Part shown: positions 13,327 to 24,164 of the stretch, in pieces
Numbering within the stretch: position 1 is the first letter of the stretch
Layout: each line of letters opens with the position of its first letter
Origin: Callorhinus ursinus
Taxonomy: Eukaryota; Chordata; Mammalia; Carnivora; Otariidae
Direction of reading: 5' to 3'
Assembly: GCF_003265705.1 (NCBI RefSeq)
Contig: NW_020312848.1
Span: 54,474,808 to 54,538,807 of the forward strand
Length of the DNA: 64,000 nt
Position numbers and translations under genes: made by a program
Notes under the pieces: model-generated
What the model was told of the DNA's origin: nothing
Seen by the model: only the letters and a program-made list of their open reading frames with translations
Databases searched by the model: none

Positions 13327-13523
13327 TTTTTAAGATTATTTATTTATTTGACAGAGAGAGAGAGAGAGAGAAAGCACAAGTAGGCAGAGTGGCAGGCAAA
13401 GGGAGAGGGAGAAGCAGGCTCCCCACTGAGCAGAGAGCCCCATGTGGGGCTCGATCCCAGGACCCTGGGATCATGACCTGAGCCAAAGGCAGATGCTTAA
13501 CTGACTGAGCCACCCAAGTGTCC
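13327..13523 (-). mobile_element. Can-SINE, minus strand, TSD 13315-13326 / 13524-13535
   Basis: A near-consensus reverse copy: (TTTA)n, (GA)n, 'ctccccactgagcagagagc', 'atgtggggctcgatcccagg', and a head ending near 13523. The 12-bp duplication ctcttgaacttt is perfect, pointing to a fairly recent insertion. Confidence 0.97.
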
Positions 13524-13590
13524 CTCTTGAACTTTCTTTGCACTCTGTTTTCCATTGAAGTCTGTGTTTTGGTCTGTACATGATTAATTT

Positions 13591-13775
13591 TTTTTAAAGA
13601 TTCATTTATTTTAGAGAGAGTATGCATAAGCAGGGGGAGAGGGAGAGAGAATCTCACACAGACTCCATGACGAGCACAGAGCCCGAGAAGGGGCTTGATC
13701 TCATGACCCTGAGACCATGACCTGAGCAGGAAACCAAGAGTCTGAGGCTCAGCTGACTGAACCACCCAGGCGCCC
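13591..13775 (-). mobile_element. Older Can-SINE, minus strand, TSD imperfect
   Basis: A diverged reverse copy ('ggggcttgatctcatgaccc', 'accacccaggcgcccc'). Flanks acatgattaattt and acatgacgaaattt look like an aged target-site duplication. It lies just 55 bp after the previous SINE but has its own duplication, so it is a separate insertion. Confidence 0.92.
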
Positions 13776-13789
13776 CACATGACGAAATT

Positions 13790-15198
13790 TTTATGTACAG
13801 AGAGTGCCACTATCCCAGTGTCATAGTGGAGTCTACTTGTTCTGGCCCATAAAAGCTGATAGTAAAATTATCAGGAATTTTGCAAGGCAGTTGTTAAATA
13901 TACCCATTATTACAAATTTAAATTATATAAATGCACAACTAAGTAAATATAAAACAAAAGTAGAAAACACTCAGAAGTCATCATTTCCTCATTATTTTAC
14001 TACCTTTTACTATTATATCTTCTCCTAAGGTTATTTATATCTCTTTTATCTATATGGTGAATATACTTGATAGTGGAGTGCTACAACACATCTCTTTCTG
14101 GACTGTGTTCAAGGACTTTATGTTGTTGCTTGAAATTGGCCATGGTGGGAATATTTAGATCTTGGAAACTGGTAAATGCTACAGCTCATGGCATGGTTTA
14201 TTGTTTTGTGCATTTTCTGCATTTAAAGAAGTACTGGAGAAAATGTGAATAATGCAGATTAAATTTAAGAGGTGTTCTATCTGTAGCTGTTATGCTGTGG
14301 ATAGCACAAAAAGCTGGGGAAATCGTATTCTAGTATTCAAAAACTACCATCCCATTCAGCAAAGTATTCATTTACATCATTGATGAATGAGTGAAGTTCT
14401 GAATTAGTAAGTATATCTCCATGAATACCTGTTTATTGTTCCACTTTTTCTTTTTTATTAGTGTCGGTGAAATTATCAACCAACATTCAGGTTGGAACTA
14501 GATCCATTCGACAACTGCAACCATGGGTTGCAGATGGATATAACCATTTGGCAAAAATTTTAAAAAGAGTTGTGTGAAAATAATTGGCTATATAGAATTT
14601 ACCAAACAATATGATCTATTTTGCTCTTTGTAAATTATGTTCTATATATCTTTTTTTGATAAAATGTGTAATAAACTTATGTACACGTACACACAGACAC
14701 ACACGCACTCACATTTTTATTTCCTTGAGAGTCATTGTGTAAGACGGATACAGAGGACTTATAACTTAGCAAGAGCTCATTCTAATTTTTAGGATGTCCA
14801 GTTATTAGGAAGTTTCTTATGTTTAGAAAATTCTGCTTGATTCAACCACTACCAGGTAATCTTTGGGAATTACATTAAATAAATCATTTTTAAATGGTGG
14901 CCCTTTAAATCTTGCCCTGATGTTCCCACATCTCTTTTTTCTCTCTGGGAGAAATAGCCTTAATTCCTCCACCATATACTGCTGAATTGATTTCTAAGCT
15001 GTGACAATCTAAGTAAGTCCTTCTTCGCATATTTCCATTAGTCAACAATATGCTTAACATTTAAGGTAAAAAATAAATCTTTGAAGGTAACAGTGGAGAA
15101 CTTTGCCTCTCCTAGAGCACTATATTTCTATTCATCCGATATTATACTGATTAAATTGGCAAGCATTTGACCCTGTTATATCCAGAATCAACTCAAAC
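13790..15198. other. Unassigned stretch, short CA-rich tract near 14685-14715
   Basis: No gene or transposon was recognised. A purine/pyrimidine-alternating tract 'gtacacgtacacacagacac' starts near 14682. Short open frames at 13804-14028 and 14067-14252 are of chance length. Confidence 0.5.
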
Positions 15199-15209
15199 CT
15201 CCAAGCTTT

Positions 15210-15409
15210 TTTTAAGATTTTATTTATTTATTTTAGAGCGAGCGAGAGAGAGTGCAAGTGGGGTGCGGCGGGAGGAGCAGAGAGGGACAAGCAGACCCCG
15301 TGCTGAGCACAGAGCCTGATGCAGGGCTTGAACCCAGGACCCTAAGATCAGGACTTGAGCCAAAACCAAGAGTCAGAAGATTAACTAACTGAGCCACCCA
15401 GGTGCCCCT
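15210..15409 (-). mobile_element. Can-SINE, minus strand, TSD 15199-15209 / 15410-15420
   Basis: T-tract with (TTTA)n, GA-rich stretch, 'cagggcttgaacccaggacc', and the head 'ctgagccacccaggtgcccc'. The 11-bp duplication ctccaagcttt is perfect. Confidence 0.96.
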
Positions 15410-15546
15410 CTCCAAGCTTTCTAATAAGCAAACTGTTGTGACATTAGGTAGCATTTATACTGATTTTAGTATTTTTTTATCTTGATAATTTGAAGTTGAC
15501 TCTTTAAACCTGGTGAAAGAATTGACATTTATCCTCTCTTTTCCAG

Positions 15547-15916
15547 TAGTTCTGTGCTATCAGAATTTAGGTGTAACATTTCAAAAGTATTTTGATAATA
15601 CTACTCCTTGGGATCCAAGAAGAGTCAAATTTTGCCCTTCCAAACGTCTGTACGTCTGCCCAGAGCCCCTGAGGAAACGACACACACAGAGAAATGGGAA
15701 CCAATGTTATACTTTGTTAAGGGTTGCGTGGTCACGTGGTCATATGCAGCTGGAGGCTGTAGACCACAGCCAGGCCATCTGTCCTCCTCATTTCCGCAGA
15801 TTAGATGGGATCTGTGCTTTCAGGTTTGCTCTCTAGATTGAGAAAGGAGAGTGATGGTAGTGTCTGCAGAGCTGACTGCGGTCTGACTTCCTAGCCAGCT
15901 GAGCGCTTGGAGGAGG
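15547..15916 (+). other. Possible non-coding exon or CpG-retaining element
   Basis: A strong acceptor-like sequence (atcctctcttttccag, ending 15546) and a strong donor-like sequence (gaggag|gtaagaa, exon end 15916) enclose 370 bp. The interval keeps many CpGs in a 60% A+T region and contains a CACGTG E-box near 15734. Open frames stop before the donor (one ends at 15836), so a coding exon is unlikely. A lncRNA exon or regulatory element is more plausible. This is inference from motifs only. Confidence 0.3.
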
Positions 15917-16622
15917 TAAGAACGGAGCTGCCTGCTGACCCCCCTCGCACAGGGCTGCCCTGCCAGCCCGGGTCAACTCAGCGGGCACAGGAAGAAAAAG
16001 TACTGGCCTCTGGAACACAGCAGCTCTCACACTTGATAAACATGCTGGACTCTCTTTGATCAGACTGGCAAATTTCTGTCCCTTAAAGTGGAGACAGGCA
16101 TCCGCTAAGAGGAAAGAAGTTTGTAGAAAGTTAACCTAAGAGTCCTTTTCCCTTGCTTTGCCCCTTTCTTTAACCCACTAGACTTAAGAGCCAAACTATG
16201 ATCAACGAGAAATGTGTTGTACCCCTTAGGACGGGACTCCAAAAGCTTACCCAGGGTGTCCTGCTACTTTGCTCTGGCCTTTGTGAGGCTTCCCAACTTC
16301 CCCCCACGCACCCCCACCACTGGCATTGTGACACGGAGCCTCCTGTCAACAGAATTAGCATTTCTACCATTGCTCCAATGTATTTGAAACGGGTCTGCAC
16401 AGAACGTGAAGTTTTAACTCCAAGTTACAATGTATATCATGCACACCATTCACCCTATTTCCACTTTTCTATCTATCTCTAAATATGTAGAACCGTTCTT
16501 CTAACCTAGCTTAACTGAAGTGGTTATTCGATGAGTCCAAATGATAAAGTTAAGAATGACTCATGTTTGAACAATAAAATCCCTAAATTCACACTAAACT
16601 ATTTGTATATGATAAAATTTTT
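15917..16622. other. Unassigned stretch
   Basis: A GC-richer tail of the 15.6-kb island runs to about 16030, then AT-rich unique-looking DNA. No repeat or gene was recognised. Confidence 0.4.
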
Positions 16623-16770
16623 TTAAATGTTAAGCGTCGACCCACCACAACTCTTTCCTCCTGGAGCAAACCTACCCACGGGGAATATTCGTTCTTCAAC
16701 TCTGCTCCCGTGGGCCCTACATCTCACTGGGCAGGCCTTCGCCTCACTGCCAGACGCACGAGCTGAGGAA
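16623..16770 (-). repeat. Unnamed dispersed repeat, copy A (inverted relative to copy B)
   Basis: Its reverse complement aligns with 17395-17560 over roughly 140 bp. Shared blocks include 'ggagcagagttg', a 'ccctgtgggcagg'-like block and the run from 'tttgctc' to 'gtggtg'. The family was not recognised. An old LTR, an L1 5' UTR piece or a DNA transposon are all possible. Confidence 0.6.
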
Positions 16771-16829
16771 CATGCCCATATATAAGAAACACTTCCTGAC
16801 TCCACTTAGAATATGTATGTGTATTATTT

Positions 16830-17010
16830 ATAAAATCAAACAATAATCGGAAGTATATGAAAGAAGCAAAGATCACTTGAAATCCTACCACGAGCAGATG
16901 CCAACCATCAGTGTTGTGCTGATGATACTTTTCAAGCATCTTTTTCATAAATACACAGTCATTAACTTTTCATAAAAACAGAAACATGTCATGCATTTGC
17001 TTTATTCTCG
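16830..17010 (-). mobile_element. Ancient L1 3' UTR fragment, antisense
   Basis: The run 'gaaagaagcaaagatcactt' to 'catgcatttgctttatt' follows the complement of an L1ME-type 3' UTR, with the motif 'aatcctacca' followed by 'gatgatac'. It is weakly conserved, and the boundaries are approximate. Confidence 0.45.
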
Positions 17011-17370
17011 AATCTTGTAAAACAAGGTGTAGCAACTTTTCTTCTTAGCGTCTCCTCTCAGGTTCTTCACTCTCCTGTCTCCCACTACCACTGCTAGAGC
17101 ATGTATTCACAACTGGGTGTGCATTCCAGATCCCCTTAACTGTGGCCCTGTAATCATATTTAAGTATTTGTATTCAGTCTTGCTTTTTGATGGGAGTTGA
17201 AGAATAACACCTCTTTTCACTACCTATGTTCTGAACAAATAGAAAAAAATACAACAAAAGATGTAGCAAATGGAGGATAACAATGCCATTATTGTCATTA
17301 TAGTATAGGCTACGTTGGAGTTTGTGAAAGCCAAATGAATCTGTTGAGTTTCAGATTCTGGTGGACTTAA

Positions 17371-17390
17371 CCACCCAGTAGGAGGCGCTG
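17371..17390 (+). promoter_or_regulatory. CTCF-like binding motif
   Basis: CCACCCAGTAGGAGGCGCTG agrees with the CTCF core (CCASYAGRKGGCRSY) at all but one core position (the K position carries A). CTCF is the zinc-finger insulator and loop-anchor protein of vertebrates. A single motif match does not prove occupancy. Confidence 0.4.
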
Positions 17391-17394
17391 CTCA

Positions 17395-17560
17395 GCTGGG
17401 GCAGGCTCTTCACCGTCTGTGTCTGTGCGGGGCAGGTGGAGGCCTAACCCCAGTAAGACTTATTAGAGTGCAGAGGAGCAGAGTTGGGGAACTGGCACTC
17501 CCTGTGGGCAGGCTTGCTCTACAAGAAGAGTGGTGTGGGGGGCTAGCAGTGACCTTGCAC
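17395..17560 (+). repeat. Unnamed dispersed repeat, copy B
   Basis: This is the direct-orientation partner of 16623-16770, about 800 bp away in inverted arrangement. Alignment starts around 'aggcctaaccccagtaagac' and fades after 'gtggtgtggggggc'. Confidence 0.6.
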
Positions 17561-18169
17561 AGGACCGACAGCCGCCCGTGGAGTTGCAGAGCAGAAAAGC
17601 TTTTCCCTGAGACTCTCAAACGCCCAATGAACATAGTGTGGGTAGGATCAAACATGTCCTGCTTATTTTTCCCAGGGTTACCTACTGATGTCACTTCACC
17701 TGCCCAGGAATTATAGTTTGAGATTCTTATTAACACGAGAGGAACATCAGAAGTAGCAAACGAGAGCTTCTTCTAACACACCAGTTGTGGATTTCTTCTT
17801 CGTATCATTTAAATGGAATCTTATTTGTACATACCTCTCTGATTCTTACTTTTGCACTCACCAATACATCAAAGAAATCTCTCAATATTTAAGGTATGGG
17901 CCTAAGTCTCTGAAATTAAGTACAGGCGAATGGCAAGGACATACCACAATTTATTCAACTAATTACTCTTACTATTTTTTATAATTGCTTTGCCTTATAC
18001 AATTTTGATTTTTATGCCTTTAATATGTCGATCTTTTATATATTCTGAGTATCCCATTTTAATCAAAAAAAGGTCCATCTAAATATATATGTATGTTCTT
18101 CTATAATTTTTGAGACTTTATGTTTAAGGCTTTACTTTATCAAAAATGGGGTGACCTATAAACAATAAA
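17561..18169. other. Unassigned stretch, perhaps decayed L1
   Basis: The run 'catttaaatggaatcttatt' near 17807 looks like the complement of an L1 3' end, but too little is conserved to assign it firmly. Confidence 0.3.
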
Positions 18170-18480
18170 CTACAATATTACTATAAAAATATTTATCAAA
18201 CACCTTTGGACATAAGCCTTTAATGTGTTGGTCTTGTTATATCTGTGAGACAGATTTCCTGGAGTGAGACGACTGAGTTGAAGGACATATGCAATTTTAA
18301 TAGATATTACTAGGCTTTCACATGGATTGAAATGGTTTGCATTTCCACCAGCAATGTATAACAGGATGTATTTGCTTGAATACCCACTAGCACTAAATAT
18401 TCCCACTTACTTTTCATATTTGCCAATCTAACAAATATAATGTGATAGCTTCCATTTATGTGCTGGCTTGTGCACTGAGG
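18170..18480 (-). mobile_element. Ancient L1 3' end, antisense
   Basis: The markers 'gcatttccaccagcaatgta', 'atttgccaatctaacaaata' and the preceding 'ttttaatagatattactagg' follow the complement of L1ME-type ORF2 end and 3' UTR in correct order. Confidence 0.75.
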
Positions 18481-18484
18481 TCTC

Positions 18485-18745
18485 TGATAAAAATTCACCT
18501 CATTGGAGAGGACTTTCCAGTCTAATATATCTGTAATAGCCAACCTCCCCAATCATCAGACTCTACACTTTTGTCCTGATTTTTGACTTTCGTACTACTT
18601 ATCTTCAGGTTACATGTTTTTATTTGTATATCATTTCCTTCACATTCACCTCAAATATAAGCTTCATGAGAGTCACTTTGTACTTTTTTTTGTTTGATGT
18701 TGAATTCCTAACACTTGAATTCAATAAGCAATCAATTTGCATTTA
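18485..18745 (+). mobile_element. L2 LINE 3' portion, sense
   Basis: The run 'acttttgtcctgatttttga', 'ataagcttcatgagagtcac' and 'cctaacacttgaattcaata' follows the L2 3' consensus, a sequence ancestral to placental mammals. Divergence is high. Confidence 0.6.
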
Positions 18746-18749
18746 TCTG

Positions 18750-20625
18750 TGTATAAGTCAAGCATTTTTTCATTGTCTACTGGTCACTTGAATTTGTTTT
18801 GGGTTGCTTATTCATATTATTAACCATATTTGCAATCATTTTCTCAATTTCCAAGTGTCTTGGTATATTATAGATACTGTCATCTTACATATACATTGCA
18901 AATGTTTCCCTCATTTTTAAATTTATGACCAACTCTCTTTTATAGTTTTAATTTTTATATAGCAAATGTGTCTTTCTTTTCTGTTACATATTCTGGGTAG
19001 CCTATCTCAATTAAGATTCATCATCTATATACAGAGAGTAAGAGAGAGGGAGGGAGAGAGAAATAGGTTTTATTTATTTTTACATTTCAGGCTTTATTTT
19101 ATCTAGAATGGAGATGAGCCCAGCTTTATTTTCTTCCAAGTTGATATCTACTTATACAAGCAATGTTCTCAAGTTAGTCATTATTCTCCACTCAATGGAA
19201 TTACCATCTTTGTCATGTATTAAATGCCTTACCCACTTGAATCTCTCTATTGGCTTTCTATACACTTTAGTAAATCTATTTGTCTATTTCTACTTCGATT
19301 ACAATACCGTCATAGGTTATATTAATAGCTAAGAAAGCATGTCTACTTTTATTTTTTAAATATCTTTTGGTTATTCTCATGAACTTGATGTTTAATAGAA
19401 ATTTTTATCTCATTAAAAAAACAAAACACAGCACTGTTGGGTGTTTATCTGAATTGCATTTAGGTCATCAATTTAAGCGGCAATGTATATTTTGTATGAG
19501 AGTAAATCTTTCAATCCAAGAACACATGTATTAGTTACCTATTGCTGCCTAACAAATCATCCTAAAAAGTGGCTTAAAATAGCAATTATTAGTTATTATC
19601 TCTCAAATTTCTGTGGCTCGGTAATTTGGGAGTGACTTGCCTAGAAGGTACTGGCTTGGGTTTTCTCATGAAGCTGCAGCCAGATGATGGCTGGAGCAAG
19701 AGTTACTCCAAAGCTTCTTCATTCACATGTCCGATGCCTGGGCTGGGAAGCACCAATACCACACAGTAAAATGGTCTGTATGTTGTTGCCACCATCACTG
19801 GAAATTTCCACCTCCCCCAACATGGTGTATCTTTACATTAATTCTGTCTTTTTTATAGGATTTTCAGTTTTATGGGTTCTTCACATTTCATGTTAAATTT
19901 ATTCTCAACTATTTTATAAGCATTTCTACTGCAAATGAAGTATTTTCCTGTTTTATTTCTATTTTCTTTTTTTTTTTTTTTTTTTGCTAGTATAAAGAAA
20001 TCTAGTGGGGTAAATACTTATTTTAATCCAGTTACCACTTTCCTCATAAGTTCAAGTAGGTTTTTACTAGAATCTTTTGGGTTCTCTTATTCAGTAATAT
20101 TTATTAGCAGAATGAGATGATTTTCCAAAATGATAACTCATAAATTTTTCTTCTATATTCTAGACATGAGCATCTCTGAAGAAATGTTGAATAATAGCAG
20201 ATGGCCAGCATTCTGTTCTTGGTCCTTATTTTAAAATAAATGGCTCTGTTTTATCAGGTAGATTGATGCTTGTTATTTCTTTTGGTAAATAACCTTTATC
20301 ATATTTAAATAATGCCTAATTCTATTGTACTTGAATTACCTCAAAACATTGGCATTCTCTATATTTTACAGGTTAGATGGGGAACCATGAAGCATCCGGT
20401 ATTGGTGTCTTTTTAAATCATCAATATTTTTAGTCCTATTTTGATCTCTTCTATGGCACTTTTTCTTATTTTATACTTCTAATTGTATTCACTTTTTTAT
20501 TTAGATTTTGCTATGAAATCATTGGTTTCTTCCAAATTTTCTACTTTATTTCTAGATTTACATTTCTCACTTATTTATCCACCCAATTTTATATTCTTCT
20601 AGATCTAAGGTTGAGAGGGTTAGAT
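18750..20625 (-). mobile_element. Ancient L1 ORF2-region, antisense, interrupted by an MLT1 LTR
   Basis: Scattered matches to the complement of L1ME/HAL1-like ORF2 occur along the whole interval: 'cagctttattttcttccaag', 'ctaagaaagcatgtctactt', 'gttgaataatagcagatggc'. The T-tract at 19969-19985 and purine run 19033-19062 are later changes. The MLT1-like LTR at 19530-19770 sits inside it. Confidence 0.65.
19530..19770 (+). mobile_element. MLT1-type MaLR LTR, 5' part, sense
   Basis: It begins 'tgtattagttacctattgct' and continues 'aaaagtggcttaaaatagca', 'tttctgtggctcggtaattt' and 'ggttttctcatgaagctgca', the order of an MLT1 LTR. The 3' half is missing. MaLR LTRs are non-coding relics of ERVL-type elements. 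Confidence 0.8.
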
Positions 20626-20639
20626 TAATCATACAATTC

Positions 20640-20897
20640 TTGTTTCTTGAGCTCTATAGCTCATGGCTTTCTACATTCTTTCTACAATTAGCAATGGCTT
20701 AATTCATAGTGGGTTTTGTTATGCAGATGACTTCAGCGTCCTATCTCCCTGTCTCTTCTTATAAGGGTACTAATCTCATTCATAAAGGCTCCACACTCAT
20801 GACCTGTAAGGCCCCACATCTAAATGCTATCACATAGGAAATTAGATTTTCAAAATATATATTTGGGGGGGTACATAAACATTCACCCCATAGCACT
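20640..20897 (+). mobile_element. MaLR (MLT1/MST-like) LTR, 3' part, sense
   Basis: The sequence 'cttataagggtactaatctc', 'gctccacactcatgacctgt', then 'acataaacattcaccccata' at the end is the characteristic 3' half of a MaLR LTR. A run of 7 G lies at the usual G-rich spot near 20866. Confidence 0.75.
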
Positions 20898-21164
20898 TAG
20901 AGAAAATGAGAGTGAAACTAAGTATAAGCTAAGAAGAGAGAGTTCTTCTCATGGGCCAGGCAGAGAGCCTGGCTCACCAGGGCATCCCTAACAACATGCT
21001 CAGACAATTGGATTATCAGGTCCTTCTTCTCCCTCAGGAGAACCAGTAAAAGAATTTCATTCTTTTTTGAAATTATATTATTCTTCTTTAATGTATCAGT
21101 GTGTATCTTAGTAATTGAATTCATCACTGGTTAATGTATCTCATTAATTTCTGCCTGTTTTTTC
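20898..21164. other. Short unassigned stretch including left TSD of the next SINE
   Basis: Nothing recognised apart from the target site tctgcctgttttttc at 21150-21164. Confidence 0.4.
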
Positions 21165-21372
21165 TCTCTTTAAATTTTTTTTAAAGATTTGTATTTATTA
21201 ATTTGACAGAGAGAGACACAGCGAGAGAGGGAACACAAGCAGAGGGAGTGGGAGAGGGAGAAGCAGGCTTCCCGCGGAGCAGGGAGCCCGATGCGGGGCT
21301 TGATCCCAGGACGCTGGGATCATGACCTGAGCAGAAGGCAGATGCTAAATGCCTGAGCCACCCAGGCGCCCC
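21165..21372 (-). mobile_element. Can-SINE, minus strand, TSD 21150-21164 / 21373-21387
   Basis: A near-full reverse copy with 'gagcagggagcccgatgcgg', 'atcatgacctgagcagaagg' and the head 'ctgagccacccaggcgcccc'. The duplication tctgcctgtt(t/c)tttc has one difference. CpGs in the body are retained, so it is a young copy. Confidence 0.97.
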
Positions 21373-21454
21373 TCTGCCTGTTCTTTCAGTCTTTCAAATT
21401 AGTTTTTTAATTTTTCTTGTGTTATCCAGGAGCTAGCTATTCGATGAGATAAAG

Positions 21455-21525
21455 TTTGAAGTGTCTCACACGGTGTCTGGTCCTTAGGAAGGGCTAAATA
21501 AATGGTAGCTATTATTAGTAGCAAT
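21455..21525 (+). mobile_element. MIR 3' end fragment, sense
   Basis: The run 'ggtgtctggtccttaggaag', 'ggctaaataaatggtagcta' and 'ttattagtagc' matches the 3' part of MIR. Confidence 0.65.
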
Positions 21526-23054
21526 AGTTTTTGTGTTAATACACTGATCTGATGAATGTAGAAGAAAAGGGATTTATGTAAGAACTAGTAAGTTCTCTCC
21601 AAATTTACAACATAATTACTCCTTTTTGGACATGATAATTTTAAAAACTGAGTTTAACTGAATGTTCAAACACCCAGTCCACATGCTCTGCCTTTTTAAA
21701 AGTGGAAATCTTTTCGGAGACATGATGATATATTACAGAAATCAAAACACATTATGCTTATTTCATTTCCCTATTTTGAAGCATATATAAAACATGTATT
21801 TTATAACCTATAGTAAACCTTCATGGAGAATTGAAGTCATGGTTACTAGTTTGTGTAATGTATGTTATATTTTCAAAATAACTCTATACTCACCTATTAG
21901 CAAGCTAGTTTTCCTTCTCTACCCTATGCACGAAGCCATGATACTACAGTCAGGAAGACAGAGTAAATTACTGAAGTAAAGTCCTTGCTAGAAAGAAGTG
22001 GAAAGAAAATCCTGTCTCTGATAGTACAGGTGAGGGGCAGCTATACTTTAAATATTGAGGGGGAGATAAAAGAGAAGCAAGTGGTTAGATACTTGTCTCT
22101 GACCTCCTTTTTCCAGCGTGAAATCTTAGAGAGGTAGAGAAGGCTGCATAGGTGAAGATGAGAGCAAAGGGTCTTTTACTTTACCTCCTGTTGGTAGTTG
22201 GTGAGGGTCTACCTTGCAGGTGGATGGGCCAGACGGGAAGAGGTGGCACAGCATCGCTGAACAGTGAAAGAGAACCTGAGCAAATACTTGCTAGCTGCTC
22301 TTGGCGTCCTGTGGTATAGAAAGGATCGAGAAGCTCCTGTGTACTCTAAGAGAAAGCTGAATCTAGCTGGCTGAGGAGAGTGCTAGGAGACGTGGCAGCA
22401 AATAGGTGTAAAAGTGACCCTTTAGCCAAGCACAATGGGACAGTCTTCCCAGGCAAAAGGTCAGCCCCATTTTGAGGATTATGGTCAGGGGATAGCTGAG
22501 GTAGGTTGAGTCAGCAGTGAGAACCACCATTTTTGATGACGCAAAGAAAAGACAGATGACCCGATCATGAACCCTCCAGTCTCTTGGTGCCTGAAGGGCT
22601 GAGTTTTCCCTTAAACCTCTATATCACATCTCCCTTATAACACAGAACAGCAAGCTCCAGAGCCAGATGTTATGGTCCAGAGGGGTATGTTTTCTATATT
22701 ATGAGGGAACCATACATGGTAACAGCTAGTCTGAGCCCTTACCATTATAAATGGTAGCTGATGGAATTTAGTAAATCTTCTCTTAAAATAATACCATGGC
22801 TTGCTGATATGGTGCCTTGCTGAAAAATCTCATTTTGAATGTCAAAAGTGAAATACTATTTTCATACAAATCCTAATATCCCACTAAGGAAACGGATGCC
22901 TTAGACCAAAAAGGGCAAGCATCTACTTGGAAAGGGCAAAGAGACTCATTAACAAGCTTCAAAATATCATCTCTGTTATATTTATTTTTGAAACTAGTTA
23001 GAATATCATAAAATACTATTGCTGTGCATACAATTTATCATACATAAAGCAAAG
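21526..23054. other. Unassigned 1.5-kb stretch
   Basis: The segment 22000-22700 is purine-rich and GC-richer than its neighbours, with no repeat I can name and no open frame above chance. The rest is AT-rich unique-looking DNA. Confidence 0.4.
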
Positions 23055-23180
23055 ATGGTTAGACTTGAAAGAGATATTATAAATCATCTTGTCCAAGCTC
23101 ACACAAAGAACCCAAAGAGGTTTAGGTAACATGCCTTGGGCCAACCATCAAGTCTAGAACAAAGCCAGCGAAGAACCCAT
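23055..23180 (+). mobile_element. Ancient MIR/L3-class fragment
   Basis: 'gacttgaaagagatattata' followed by 'aatcatcttgtccaagctca' and 'gaggtttaggtaacatgcct' follows a common ancient mammalian repeat pattern, in which a 'three-part' phrase ends with loss-prone A-rich spacers. Family name uncertain. Confidence 0.5.
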
Positions 23181-23915
23181 TCTTGATTCTCATTCCAGGG
23201 TCTCCTCTCCTGCCCCTCATCTCTACAAAGTCGATGACTCCTTATCCTTGAACATTTAGCCAGCATCTGTAAGTGTTTCAAGACACAATGCTTCATTGAT
23301 TCTTTCTTTTGCACATTCAATTTTCTGCTTAAATTCTGGCTCTAAAAGGGGCTTGCTCAAGGAACAACTGCTGGGCAAATTATACGATGATCTTAGCAAT
23401 TTAGAAACATCATGCCAATATTAGACTTCTTAATTCTATTTTTTTTTAATTGCAGTTATCTAGAGAATTCCCCATTCTGGTCAAGAAATTTTCATGGTAA
23501 TGGTTTTGATTTTTAAAGACACTTAAATGTTTCTTTTAAAAGAAAGACCTAGAAAATTCTTCCACTATTATTAATTCTCAGAAAATAATTTAATTGAGCC
23601 TTACTGAAGCTAATTAAAAGGATAATTTCTCATTTTGCTTTGTGGTCCCATGGACTTAATTCAACCAAAGAAGTATTTTATTTTTTTTATTTTTTTGGAG
23701 GTAACCGTGTGCTCAGAGCTATAGCAGGGGAACAAGATAAGCAATGTCCTCATATTTCTATTCTTCTTATCTCGTGACAAAAACATCTTACACCAGTTGG
23801 CTTTTTCCGAATAATTTCACTCTTGCTCATGCATGCTTTAATTATTTCATTTAGATGCTATTGAATATCTTTACTTTTAATGTTAAGAAATATTGCTTTA
23901 TTAATAATAATCCAA
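23181..23915. other. Unassigned AT-rich stretch
   Basis: No feature recognised beyond T-rich runs near 23440 and 23680. Confidence 0.4.
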
Positions 23916-23919
23916 TATA

Positions 23920-24140
23920 ATTCAGCAAACATTTGTTTACTTGTATTTAACATGTTGTAGCCTTTACCATGTGGAAGGCACTACTGTAAATGCCTCATTA
24001 AGATTAACTCAGGTATGTACTATTATATTATACAACTTCCTGTTTTATAAATGAAGAAACTGAGGCACAGAGAGTATAAGGTAACAGTAAACGGGTACTC
24101 GCTATATAGGTTTAACTCTTAAATTCTGGTTTTAGGAGCC
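23920..24140 (-). mobile_element. MIR SINE, antisense
   Basis: The complement of MIR reads 'catgtggaaggcactactgt', 'aggtatgtactattatatta', 'ataaatgaagaaactgaggc', 'acagagagtataaggtaaca', in the proper order. Confidence 0.85.
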
Positions 24141-24164
24141 AAGCCTTAGTTCACTATGAAGGAT

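Noticed and set aside
13340..13810. Minus-strand open frame of 156 residues
   Set aside because: It is a read-through of two adjacent Can-SINEs. The same peptide-like pattern recurs wherever Can-SINEs lie.
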